Shown one piece after another: positions 6,441-12,738 of a stretch of 18,525 nucleotides of DNA. How positions within the stretch are numbered: the first letter of the stretch is position 1; the number at the start of each line of letters is the position of its first letter. The DNA is from an uncultured Clostridium sp. (GTDB taxonomy: Bacteria; Bacillota; Clostridia; Lachnospirales; Lachnospiraceae). The position numbers were made by a program, and so were the translations under genes. The stretch spans positions 1 to 18,525 of the forward strand of contig URUX01000031.1 in NCBI GenBank assembly GCA_900551135.1, in the 5' to 3' direction. Under the pieces are notes generated by a model, which saw only the letters and a program-made list of their open reading frames with translations, made no database searches and was not told the origin of the DNA.

Positions 6441-7601
6441 ATGGCAGAGAGTAAAAGGGATTATTACGAAGTGCTGGGCGTGGCCAGAGATGCCGATGAC
6501 GCAGCCATCAAAAAAGCGTACCGGGTTCTGGCCAAAAAGTACCATCCGGATGCAAATCCCGGAGATAAAGAGGCCGAGCAGAAGTTTAAGGAAGCATCAG
6601 AAGCTTACAGTGTATTAAGTGATCCGCAGAAGCGCCAGCAGTATGATCAGTTTGGCCACGCAGCATTTGACGGCAGCGGAGGTGCAGGCGCAGGCGGCTT
6701 TGGCGGCTTTGATTTTTCCGGAGATATGGGTGATATTTTCGGCGATATTTTCGGTGATATTTTTGGAGGCGGCCGTTCTTCCAGAGGACGCAGCAATGGT
6801 CCGATGCGGGGCGCCAATGTAAGAACAGCAGTTCGCATTACCTTTGAAGAGGCAGTTTTCGGATGCGAAAAAGAAATTGAAATCAATTATAAAGAAGAGT
6901 GTTCCGACTGCCACGGTACGGGAGCAAAGCCTGGTACATCACCGGTTACCTGTTCCAAGTGTAACGGCAAAGGCAAGATTATGTATACCCAGCAGTCTTT
7001 CTTTGGTCAGGTACAAAACGTCCAGACTTGTCCGGACTGTAACGGTACCGGTAAGGTCATTAAAGAAAAATGTCCGAAATGTTATGGAAGCGGTTATAAG
7101 ACCATCCGCAAGAAATTTAAAGTTAATATTCCGGCAGGTATTGATAATGGACAGAGCGTTCGTCTGGCAGGAGCCGGCGAGCCAGGTACAAACGGCGGCG
7201 AGAGAGGCGATTTGCTGGTAGAGGCAGTTGTTTCCAGCCATCCGTTCTTAAAACGCCAGGATACCAGTATTTTCTCTACGGTATATATTTCCTTTGCAAC
7301 TGCAGCATTAGGCGGTCCAATCCGGATTAAGACTGTAGACGGCGAAGTAGAGTACGAGGTAAAGGCGGGAACTCAGACGGACACCAAGGTACGGTTAAAG
7401 GGAAAAGGTGTGCCATCTTTAAGAAATCGAAATATCCGCGGCGATCACTATGTCACCCTGGTGGTTCAGGTTCCGGAACGTATGACCGAAGCACAAAAAG
7501 AAGCGCTGCGCCGTTATGACGAAGAAATGAGGGGAGTAGCGCCTCAGGCAGAAGGTCACAAGAAAAAGAGTTTTAAGGATTTTTTCAATAAAGAAGACTA
7601 A
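6441..7601 (+). CDS. dnaJ: Co-chaperone DnaJ (Hsp40)
   Basis: DnaJ delivers clients to DnaK and stimulates its ATPase. The product is 386 residues, a full-length type A DnaJ. The J domain (~5-70) holds the essential HPD at 35-37. The Gly/Phe region (~75-115) holds three GDIF repeats. The zinc-binding domain has four CxxCxGxG motifs: CSDCHGTG (154-161), CSKCNGKG (171-178), CPDCNGTG (197-204) and CPKCYGSG (211-218). C-terminal substrate-binding domains follow. The ATG at 6441 is chosen because GAGAGGGA precedes it and the protein starts with the family's MAESKRDYYEVLGV. An open frame 23 codons longer would run through the hairpin and has no ribosome binding site. Confidence 0.98.
   Translation: MAESKRDYYEVLGVARDADDAAIKKAYRVLAKKYHPDANPGDKEAEQKFKEASEAYSVLSDPQKRQQYDQFGHAAFDGSGGAGAGGFGGFDFSGDMGDIFGDIFGDIFGGGRSSRGRSNGPMRGANVRTAVRITFEEAVFGCEKEIEINYKEECSDCHGTGAKPGTSPVTCSKCNGKGKIMYTQQSFFGQVQNVQTCPDCNGTGKVIKEKCPKCYGSGYKTIRKKFKVNIPAGIDNGQSVRLAGAGEPGTNGGERGDLLVEAVVSSHPFLKRQDTSIFSTVYISFATAALGGPIRIKTVDGEVEYEVKAGTQTDTKVRLKGKGVPSLRNRNIRGDHYVTLVVQVPERMTEAQKEALRRYDEEMRGVAPQAEGHKKKSFKDFFNKED
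6729..6764 (+). repeat. Triplicated 12-bp repeat inside dnaJ (GDIF x3)
   Basis: The 12-mer GGTGATATTTTC is repeated three times with minor changes and encodes GDIF-GDIF-GDIF in the Gly/Phe region. DIF motifs are a normal DnaJ feature and take part in control of the J-domain-DnaK interaction. The near-identity at DNA level would allow in-frame copy-number changes. Confidence 0.7.
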
Positions 7602-7613
7602 AGGGAGGGCGTC

Positions 7614-9026
7614 ATGTATTCTGATGTAGAGTATCTTCACATTTCACTGCCGGAAGATATCGAAAAGGTAAAGTGGTATGGAGATTTTGAGCAGGCAGAC
7701 AGAATGATTGATCTGCGTCTGCAGACAGACATTCCAGAAGCACTAAAGAAACGTCTGCGTTATGAAAAGGAAATTTTATCCCGGATTCCCAGCCAGTATC
7801 CCTACACCTGGGAGGAAGCCCTTGCGCTTCTTCAGGAAAAACTCAGCGATTTTAAAGAAGAAGAGTTAAAGAAGCTTTGGGAAGAAAATGCGGCAGAGTG
7901 GATCTATATCAAAGGACAGATTCATTTTAAAGATGACTTTTTCAGCAATTTAGTGAAAACCAGAAAGTGGATTTGTGATCGGTTAAAGGATACATCAGAA
8001 GCCCCTTCTCCGGACAGAATCCGGATTTTAAACCATGCGATAGAAACTATGAAAACCAAAGGCGGCATGGCCTGCCGCTGCCATATAAAGAGTACGCTTC
8101 GGATTGAAAAAGAAGCAGAACGGGATGGAGAGGCTATCCGGGTCTATCTGCCGATTCCGGTAGAATATGCCCAGGTGAAACAATTTAAACTGCTGTCGGT
8201 TGCGATTGAAACAGAGGGCGTGAAACGTGAGGCAGAGCCGGGAGAATATACGGTATCTGCACCGGACTATCCTCAGAGAACGGTATGCTTCCATACGGTA
8301 CACCATACCGGACAGACGTATTCCATCGAGTTTTCTTATGAAAATCATATGAGATACACAGATCCGAAGGAAGAAGAGGTACTGGACGGTCAGCCGTCTA
8401 TGTATCTGGGAGAGCAGCTTCCCCATATCCAGTTTACTCCGTATTTGAGAGAAATTACGGCAGAAGTGGTGGGCGGGGAGACGAATCCGCTGACAAAGGC
8501 CAGAAAGATCTATGATTATCTGACCAGCCACATTATGTATTCCTTTGTCCGCAGTTATATTACGATTCCCAGGATTCCGGACTATGTGGCAACCGGCTGG
8601 AAAGGAGACTGTGGATTTCAGGCGCTCCTGTTTATTACCATGTGCCGGATTGCGGGAGTTCCTGCCAGATGGCAGTCAGGACTCTATACGCCTCCAAATT
8701 CAGTTGGAAGCCATGACTGGGCTCAGTTTTACGTGGCTCCTTACGGCTGGATGTTTGCAGACGTATCTTTTGGCGGTTCTGCTTACCGGGATGGAGATGA
8801 AGAAAGACGAAGATTTTATTTTGGCAACTTAGATCCCTACCGGATGCCGGCTGCATCCCAGTTCCAGCATCCGTTCTATCCGCCTATGACATGGAACCGC
8901 AACGATCCGTATGACAATCAGGTGGGAGAAGCAGAATATGAGGACAGAAGCTTAAGAGGCGGAGAATACGATACCCACCATGAGATGTTGGAAATAGAAG
9001 AAATTTCTGATTCGTACAGGCTATAG
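7614..9026 (+). CDS. Transglutaminase-like domain protein
   Basis: The product is 470 residues with no signal peptide or membrane segment, so it is predicted to be cytoplasmic. Residues 1-150 are helical and charged and I do not recognise them. Residues ~155-280 look like a beta-rich module of the type preceding bacterial transglutaminase cores. The core (~290-390) has the papain-like triad Cys333 in WKGDCGFQALLF, His367 in GSHDWAQFYV and Asp383 in WMFADVSFGG. The C-terminal tail is acidic with Pro and Tyr. Transglutaminase-fold proteins may act as proteases, deamidases or peptide-binding modules; the reaction here is unknown. The ATG has AAGGGAGGG upstream and lies 12 bases after dnaJ, before the operon terminator. 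It should therefore be under HrcA/CIRCE control, which hints at a role with damaged proteins (inference). Confidence 0.88.
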   Translation: MYSDVEYLHISLPEDIEKVKWYGDFEQADRMIDLRLQTDIPEALKKRLRYEKEILSRIPSQYPYTWEEALALLQEKLSDFKEEELKKLWEENAAEWIYIKGQIHFKDDFFSNLVKTRKWICDRLKDTSEAPSPDRIRILNHAIETMKTKGGMACRCHIKSTLRIEKEAERDGEAIRVYLPIPVEYAQVKQFKLLSVAIETEGVKREAEPGEYTVSAPDYPQRTVCFHTVHHTGQTYSIEFSYENHMRYTDPKEEEVLDGQPSMYLGEQLPHIQFTPYLREITAEVVGGETNPLTKARKIYDYLTSHIMYSFVRSYITIPRIPDYVATGWKGDCGFQALLFITMCRIAGVPARWQSGLYTPPNSVGSHDWAQFYVAPYGWMFADVSFGGSAYRDGDEERRRFYFGNLDPYRMPAASQFQHPFYPPMTWNRNDPYDNQVGEAEYEDRSLRGGEYDTHHEMLEIEEISDSYRL

Positions 9027-9041
9027 CATCAAGAAACTTCA

Positions 9042-9206
9042 TCAAGAAACTATATGCGAAAATCCGAAAGGATTCCCTAAATTAAGAGGATTCCTTCCGG
9101 ATTTTTTGCGATGGGAAACAAATCGTTCCTGGCTGTCCTGCAATTCCAAATTAAATGCATCAATAAAATTACTTTCATCAATTTTCTTTAAGATAATCGT
9201 ATTCAT
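9042..9206 (-). pseudogene. 5' remnant of a GNAT acetyltransferase gene
   Basis: This is a 54-codon frame. The start is ATG at 9206 with a perfect AGGAGG seven bases upstream. The first ~32 residues (MNTIILKKIDESNFIDAFNL, then a QERFVSH motif) resemble the N-terminus of GNAT N-acetyltransferases of the diamine/spermidine type, in which a similar helix and FVSH-like motif precede the acetyl-CoA fold. After FVSH the resemblance ends exactly where the heat-shock operon terminator (9059-9108) begins, and the frame closes after ~20 unrelated codons. The whole acetyl-CoA-binding part is missing, so an enzyme is impossible. I read it as a deletion scar, though a short peptide could still be made. 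Family assignment is from memory of the motif and moderately sure. Confidence 0.55.
9059..9108 (+). terminator. Rho-independent terminator of the heat-shock operon
   Basis: An 18-bp stem with two mismatches (AAAATCCG-A-AAGGATTCC against its complement) closes an 11-base loop and is followed by T6 at 9102-9107. It lies 33 bases after the transglutaminase gene. On the other strand the flanking A4 gives a weaker U-tract. Confidence 0.9.
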
Positions 9207-9225
9207 TAAAATCCTCCTGTTGCGG

Positions 9226-9254
9226 CAGGGGGATTAAATCATAAGTTCCCCCTG
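9226..9254 (-). other. Hairpin upstream of the acetyltransferase remnant
   Basis: CAGGGGGA (9226-9233) pairs with TCCCCCTG (9247-9254) around a 13-base loop. Read on the minus strand it covers the end of the 17-codon ORF and stops just before the AGGAGG of the remnant gene. It is not followed by a U-tract. It may be a former attenuator or operator. Confidence 0.45.
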
Positions 9255-9287
9255 ATTTAAATTTGGATAGTTTCTGATAAGTAACAT
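9234..9287 (-). CDS. Possible 17-residue leader peptide or remnant
   Basis: An ATG at 9287 has GAAAGGAG nine bases upstream and opens a 17-residue frame (MLLIRNYPNLNQGELMI) ending in TAA at 9234. Its end overlaps the 5' arm of a hairpin. The good ribosome binding site is the only support, since codon statistics are useless at this length. It could be a leader peptide, a decayed gene start, or chance. I do not recognise the peptide. Confidence 0.25.
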   Translation of the reverse strand: MLLIRNYPNLNQGELMI

Positions 9288-9318
9288 AATGAACAACTCC
9301 TTTCAGAGGAAAATATTT

Positions 9319-9341
9319 ATAATAAACACAGTAAAACTGTG
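9319..9341 (-). terminator. Possible weak terminator after citrate synthase
   Basis: CACAGT-AAA-ACTGTG (9327-9341) is a perfect short palindrome 16 bases past the citrate synthase stop. On the minus strand it is followed by TTTATTATA. The six-base stem is short, so termination would be partial at best and read-through into the small downstream ORFs is possible. Confidence 0.35.
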
Positions 9342-9356
9342 GCTGGACAAAGAATC

Positions 9357-10724
9357 TTACCGATCCTCCATCTTGATGTAAGGCAGGGCTTCTTCATTCA
9401 GCAGGCTCTGGTAAGCAGGACGGATAATCTTATCTACGTTAATTAACTCTTCTAACCGGTGAGCGCTCCAGCCAACGATACGGGCGATGGCAAACATTGG
9501 AGTAAACAGTTCGGTAGGAATGTCCAGCATACTGTAAACAAAGCCGCTGTAAAAGTCTACATTGGCGCTTACGCCCTTGTAAATGGCCCGTTCTCCGGCA
9601 ATGACCTGTGGCGCCATAGTTTCAATCATGGAATACAGGGCAAAATCTTCATTTCGTCCCTTTTCCTTTGCCAGCTTCTCTACAAATCCCTTAAAGATCT
9701 GGGCACGGGGATCGGAAATGGAGTAAACTGCGTGGCCCATACCGTAAATCAGACCTTTTTTGTCAAAGGCTTCTTTGTGGAGAATCTTTTCCAGATAATT
9801 ACGGACTTCTTCCGGATCAGAGGTGTCTTTTACATGGGCTTTAATATCAGACATCATTTCCACAACCTTGATGTTGGCTCCGCCGTGTTTTGGACCCTTT
9901 AAGGAGGATAATGCTGCGGCGATTACCGAGTATGTATCAGAACCAGAGGAGGTAACGACACGGGTAGTAAAGGTGGAGTTATTACCGCCGCCATGCTCCA
10001 TGTGAAGAACCAGGGCAAGATCCAGTACATTGGCTTCCAGAGCAGTATAAGACTTATCCGGACGAAGAAGCCGCAGGAAGTTTTCTGCTGTGGAAAGATT
10101 GGGATCCGGACGATGGATGTATAAGCTGTCGTCTCGTTCATAATGGTTATATGCATGGTATGCGTAAACAGCCATCTTGGGGAAGGTTGCGATTAAACTT
10201 AAACACTGGCGGAGAACGTTTTCCAGAGAATTGTCAGATACCTTGTCATCATAAGAAGCCAGAGTCAGGACGCTCTTGGTCATGGAATTCATAATATCTT
10301 TGCCAGGGGCTTTCATGATAACGTCACGGACAAAATTGGTAGGAAGAAAATTACTGCGGGTAAGGATATCCTGAAATTCAGCTAGCTGGGATTCTGTCGG
10401 AAGGACGCCGAAGAGAAGCAGGTAGGTAATTTCTTCAAAGCCGAAGTGCCTGGCTTCTAAAAATCCTCTTACAAGGTCACGGATGTCATAACCGCGGTAC
10501 AGCAGGCGGCCGTCACAGGGAACAGACTGTCCGTTTTCTTCTTTGCGGGACTGGATTAAGGAAATATTGGTAAGGCCGGCTAAAACACCTTTGCCGTTTT
10601 TATCTCTTAAGCCGCGTTTCACACCGTACTCAGAAAAAAGAGTGGGATTAATGGTATTGTGCTCAATGCACTCTCTTAGCTGGTGTGCGGCGTATTCTTC
10701 AACATATAAACGATTATCTGCCAT
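9357..10724 (-). CDS. gltA: Citrate synthase (citrate/2-methylcitrate synthase family)
   Basis: The enzyme condenses oxaloacetate with acetyl-CoA to citrate, the entry to the oxidative branch that feeds 2-oxoglutarate and glutamate synthesis. The product is 455 residues. Catalytic residues are visible: His280 in GPKHGGAN, His331 in GMGHAVYSISDPR and Asp390 in NVDFYSG. The MEHGGGNNSTF segment around His244 matches the oxaloacetate-binding region. An N-terminal extension of about 65 residues precedes the core, as in a clostridial subgroup annotated as citrate/2-methylcitrate synthase, so propionyl-CoA use is not excluded. TTAAAGGAGGAAC lies before the ATG. The gene is divergent from a MarR-family regulator; its promoter -35 box abuts a palindrome and its leader folds into a long stem (10749-10829). 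There is no aconitase or isocitrate dehydrogenase gene in the window. Confidence 0.93.
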   Translation of the reverse strand: MADNRLYVEEYAAHQLRECIEHNTINPTLFSEYGVKRGLRDKNGKGVLAGLTNISLIQSRKEENGQSVPCDGRLLYRGYDIRDLVRGFLEARHFGFEEITYLLLFGVLPTESQLAEFQDILTRSNFLPTNFVRDVIMKAPGKDIMNSMTKSVLTLASYDDKVSDNSLENVLRQCLSLIATFPKMAVYAYHAYNHYERDDSLYIHRPDPNLSTAENFLRLLRPDKSYTALEANVLDLALVLHMEHGGGNNSTFTTRVVTSSGSDTYSVIAAALSSLKGPKHGGANIKVVEMMSDIKAHVKDTSDPEEVRNYLEKILHKEAFDKKGLIYGMGHAVYSISDPRAQIFKGFVEKLAKEKGRNEDFALYSMIETMAPQVIAGERAIYKGVSANVDFYSGFVYSMLDIPTELFTPMFAIARIVGWSAHRLEELINVDKIIRPAYQSLLNEEALPYIKMEDR

Positions 10725-10748
10725 AAAGTTCCTCCTTTAAATTAAAAT

Positions 10749-10829
10749 AGTAACAGTTCAGCCATGCATCTTCTTGCCCGCTTACAGCGGACAAGAAACG
10801 TTAGGCCTTCGCATGGCTGAATTGTTGCT
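10749..10829 (-). other. Structured 5' leader of the citrate synthase mRNA
   Basis: Two helices can form in the minus-strand transcript. The outer one pairs 10749-10767 with 10811-10829: 17 of 19 positions, including an uninterrupted 11-bp core (TTCAGCCATGC / GCATGGCTGAA). The inner one pairs 10771-10781 with 10787-10797: 11 bp with one G-U, closing a five-base loop. An asymmetric internal loop of 3 and 13 bases separates them. The structure ends about 15 bases before the Shine-Dalgarno sequence, so it does not mask it. It matches no riboswitch class I know. Confidence 0.65.
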
Positions 10830-10847
10830 TAAAATAAGTATGGAGTC

Positions 10848-10877
10848 AGTATAGCACTTTTAATTGATATTTGTCAA
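10848..10877 (-). promoter_or_regulatory. Sigma-A promoter of citrate synthase
   Basis: On the minus strand, TTGACA (complement of 10872-10877) is followed after 18 bases by TATACT (complement of 10848-10853). The start near 10841 gives a ~116-base leader that contains the folded element. Confidence 0.75.
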
Positions 10878-10883
10878 TCATAA

Positions 10884-10901
10884 TCAATGATTAATCATTG
10901 A
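10884..10901. promoter_or_regulatory. Probable MarR-family operator between gltA and the regulator gene
   Basis: TCAATGATTAATCATTGA is a perfect 18-bp palindrome. Its right end overlaps the -35 box of the regulator promoter (10898-10903), and it lies 6 bases upstream of the gltA -35 box. A related half-site (TGTCAATCAT at 10872-10881) extends it across the gltA -35 box. Size and symmetry fit a MarR-family dimer site. That the neighbouring regulator is the binder is inferred from position. Confidence 0.7.
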
Positions 10902-10925
10902 CATCTGACAGGAATCCGTTATAAT
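10898..10925 (+). promoter_or_regulatory. Sigma-A promoter of the MarR-family gene
   Basis: TTGACA (10898-10903), a 16-base spacer, then TATAAT (10920-10925), both consensus. The start would fall at or next to the TAGGAGG ribosome binding site (10931-10937), so the mRNA has almost no leader. Confidence 0.75.
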
Positions 10926-10943
10926 AACTGTAGGAGGAACGAT

Positions 10944-11396
10944 ATGGACAGTGTGACCAATGACAGGGGAATTACTGCGTTATTTGAAACTTTTTTTGCA
11001 TGTCAGAAAGTACTGCTTTACTCCCTGGATTACCGGGAAATTAAGTTTTCCCGCCATCAGTTTTACGCCCTTTTAGCACTGGGCAGCAAGGGAGACATGA
11101 CCATGGGACAGGTGGCAGAGAATATTGCTGCTTCCAGAGAGCAGGCCACCAGAGTCGTCGCCCCGCTGGTAGAAGAGGGATATGTAGAACGCTTCTATGA
11201 CGAGGCCAACCGAAAACTGGTTTTTGTCCGTTTAACAGCAAAGGGAAAAGAACTGATACAAAAAGAGAAGAAGTACGTGAGACAGCAGCTGGAACAGCGG
11301 TTCGGCCATTTATCCCCTTCCGAACTGGAACGATTTTTAACCTGCGTATCAGAGATTAAGACGATTTTGAAAAAAGTAGAATCCGGAGAAAAATAA
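10944..11396 (+). CDS. MarR-family winged-helix transcriptional regulator
   Basis: The product is 150 residues, typical for MarR. The N-terminal helix (ITALFETFFACQKVLLY) and the C-terminal helices (~110-145) form the dimer interface. The winged helix is in the centre: RHQFYALLALGSKGDMTMGQ, then a recognition helix in SREQATRVVAPLVEEGYVER and a wing DEANRKLVFVRLTAKGKEL. It is transcribed from a near-leaderless promoter divergent to citrate synthase, with a perfect palindrome on its own -35 box. Autorepression and control of citrate synthase are likely (inference). The ligand cannot be predicted. ATG at 10944 with AGGAGG at 10932-10937. A terminator follows, so it is monocistronic. Confidence 0.92.
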   Translation: MDSVTNDRGITALFETFFACQKVLLYSLDYREIKFSRHQFYALLALGSKGDMTMGQVAENIAASREQATRVVAPLVEEGYVERFYDEANRKLVFVRLTAKGKELIQKEKKYVRQQLEQRFGHLSPSELERFLTCVSEIKTILKKVESGEK

Positions 11397-11400
11397 AAGT

Positions 11401-11445
11401 GGAGCGCCCCCGTTGCTGAAAAGAACTGGAGCGCTCCGCTTTCTT
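11401..11445 (+). terminator. Rho-independent terminator after the MarR-family gene
   Basis: A 14-bp stem with two mismatches (GGAGCGC-x-CC-x-GTT, 11401-11414, with 11424-11437) closes a nine-base loop and is followed by a modest GCTTTCTT tract. It starts four bases after the stop codon. Confidence 0.75.
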
Positions 11446-11701
11446 GGATTACAAATCCGGTTTGTAAAAGTGAAAATCCCCTGTCAGAAGTAAAGATGGT
11501 CAGGCGGTGTGATGGAATGTGTAATGCATCAAGGAATTTCGTCTTGATTTGCCCTTCCAAAGATACCTCTGAACCAGAAGTATTTTCATCCGTTCAATAA
11601 GTTAATGCATTGGAAGACTGTTTTATTGCATCAAAATAAAAAAAGTTAAGTGGGGGTTGATTGCAAAACGAATAAGTCAAATTTGTTTTCAGTCATACTT
11701 C
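11446..11701. other. Intergenic stretch without a recognised gene
   Basis: No frame here has both a ribosome binding site and protein-like composition. It contains one palindrome, TTACAAA-TCCGG-TTTGTAA (11449-11467), two scattered AATGCAT copies and a CTTCCAA / TTGGAAG pair about 60 bases apart. It separates the MarR terminator from the prmA promoter and may be what is left of deleted sequence. Confidence 0.5.
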
Positions 11702-11730
11702 TTGTCAGTAAAAAGAAAATATGTTATGAT
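11702..11730 (+). promoter_or_regulatory. Sigma-A promoter of the prmA operon
   Basis: TTGTCA (11702-11707), a 17-base spacer, then TATGAT (11725-11730). It gives a leader of about 45 bases and probably drives prmA-rsmE-cysteine desulfurase-thiI. Confidence 0.7.
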
Positions 11731-11780
11731 GAAAAATGCACAATTAGGAGAAATAGCCCCAGAGGAACAGGAGAAGCCCC

Positions 11781-12737
11781 ATGAAGTGGAAAAAATTTAC
11801 GTTAACAACTACCACGGAAGCGGTAGATTTGGTCAGCAGCATGTTTGACGAAATAGGCATTGAGGGAATCGAGATTGAAGATAAGATTCCTCTGACAGAA
11901 AAAGAAACCAAAGGAATGTTTATTGATATTCTTCCGGATTTAGGACCAGATGACGGAGTAGCCAGAGTCAGCTTTTACCTGGATGACGAGGATGATGCTG
12001 AAGAGATTCTTAAAAAGGTGGAAGAAGGACTGGATGATCTGGCTATGTTTACAGACTTGGGAGCCAGAACCATAGAAGCTTCCGAGACGGAAGATAAGGA
12101 CTGGATCAACAACTGGAAGCAGTATTTTAAGCCCTTTACAGTAGACAATATTTTGATTAAGCCTACCTGGGAAGAGATTCCGGAAGAGCATAAGGACAAA
12201 TTATTAATTCAGATCGATCCGGGTACGGCATTTGGCACCGGTATGCATGAGACGACCCAGCTGTGTATCCGACAGCTTCAAAAATATGTAACTCCGGAGA
12301 CGAAGGTGCTGGACGTAGGAACCGGAAGCGGTATTTTAGGAATTGCGGCTTTAAAACTTGGCGCAAAAGAAGTCAGAGGTACAGATTTAGATGAAAACGC
12401 CATTCATGCAGTAGGAGAGAATCTGGAGTCCAATCAGATTCCTGGCGATAAGTTTGCCGTAATTCAGGGAAATATTATTGATGAGAAAGAGGTTCAGGAC
12501 TGGGCCGGATATGAGTGGTGCGATATTGCAGTCGCCAATATCCTGGCAGACGTAATTATTCTGCTTCAAAAAGAAATACCGGTTCACATCAAGCATGGCG
12601 GTATTTTTATTACATCCGGCATTATTAACATGAAAGAACAGGCAGTCCGGGAAGCCTTTGAAGCAAATCAGGAATTTGAAGTAATAGAAGTTACGTATCA
12701 GGGAGAATGGGTTTCCGTAACAGCCAGGAGAAAATAA
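11781..12737 (+). CDS. prmA: Ribosomal protein L11 methyltransferase PrmA
   Basis: PrmA is an S-adenosylmethionine-dependent enzyme that methylates ribosomal protein L11 in the cytosol. The product is 318 residues, close to family length. The N-terminal substrate-recognition domain (~1-110) is rich in Asp and Glu. The linker is followed by DPGTAFGTGMHETT (146-159), a hallmark of the family. The class I methyltransferase core has the SAM-binding motif VLDVGTGSGILGIAAL (176-191), the acidic motif II in RGTDLDENAI, and VANILADVI (251-259). ATG at 11781 with AGGAG nine bases upstream. It is the first gene of a four-gene unit. In Bacillus subtilis it directly follows dnaJ; here three other genes have come between. 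Confidence 0.95.
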   Translation: MKWKKFTLTTTTEAVDLVSSMFDEIGIEGIEIEDKIPLTEKETKGMFIDILPDLGPDDGVARVSFYLDDEDDAEEILKKVEEGLDDLAMFTDLGARTIEASETEDKDWINNWKQYFKPFTVDNILIKPTWEEIPEEHKDKLLIQIDPGTAFGTGMHETTQLCIRQLQKYVTPETKVLDVGTGSGILGIAALKLGAKEVRGTDLDENAIHAVGENLESNQIPGDKFAVIQGNIIDEKEVQDWAGYEWCDIAVANILADVIILLQKEIPVHIKHGGIFITSGIINMKEQAVREAFEANQEFEVIEVTYQGEWVSVTARRK

Positions 12738-12738
12738 C

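Noticed and set aside
6729..6764. GDIF triplication in DnaJ as something novel
   Set aside because: DIF repeats in the Gly/Phe region are a known DnaJ feature; only the DNA-level near-identity is notable.
10749..10829. Known riboswitch (glutamine, c-di-GMP, fluoride, SAM, cobalamin, T-box) in the citrate synthase leader
   Set aside because: None of the conserved sequence blocks of these classes could be found, and there is no terminator or masked Shine-Dalgarno.
11657..11848. 63-codon frame overlapping the start of prmA
   Set aside because: It spans the prmA promoter and leader and enters prmA out of frame; no ribosome binding site of its own.
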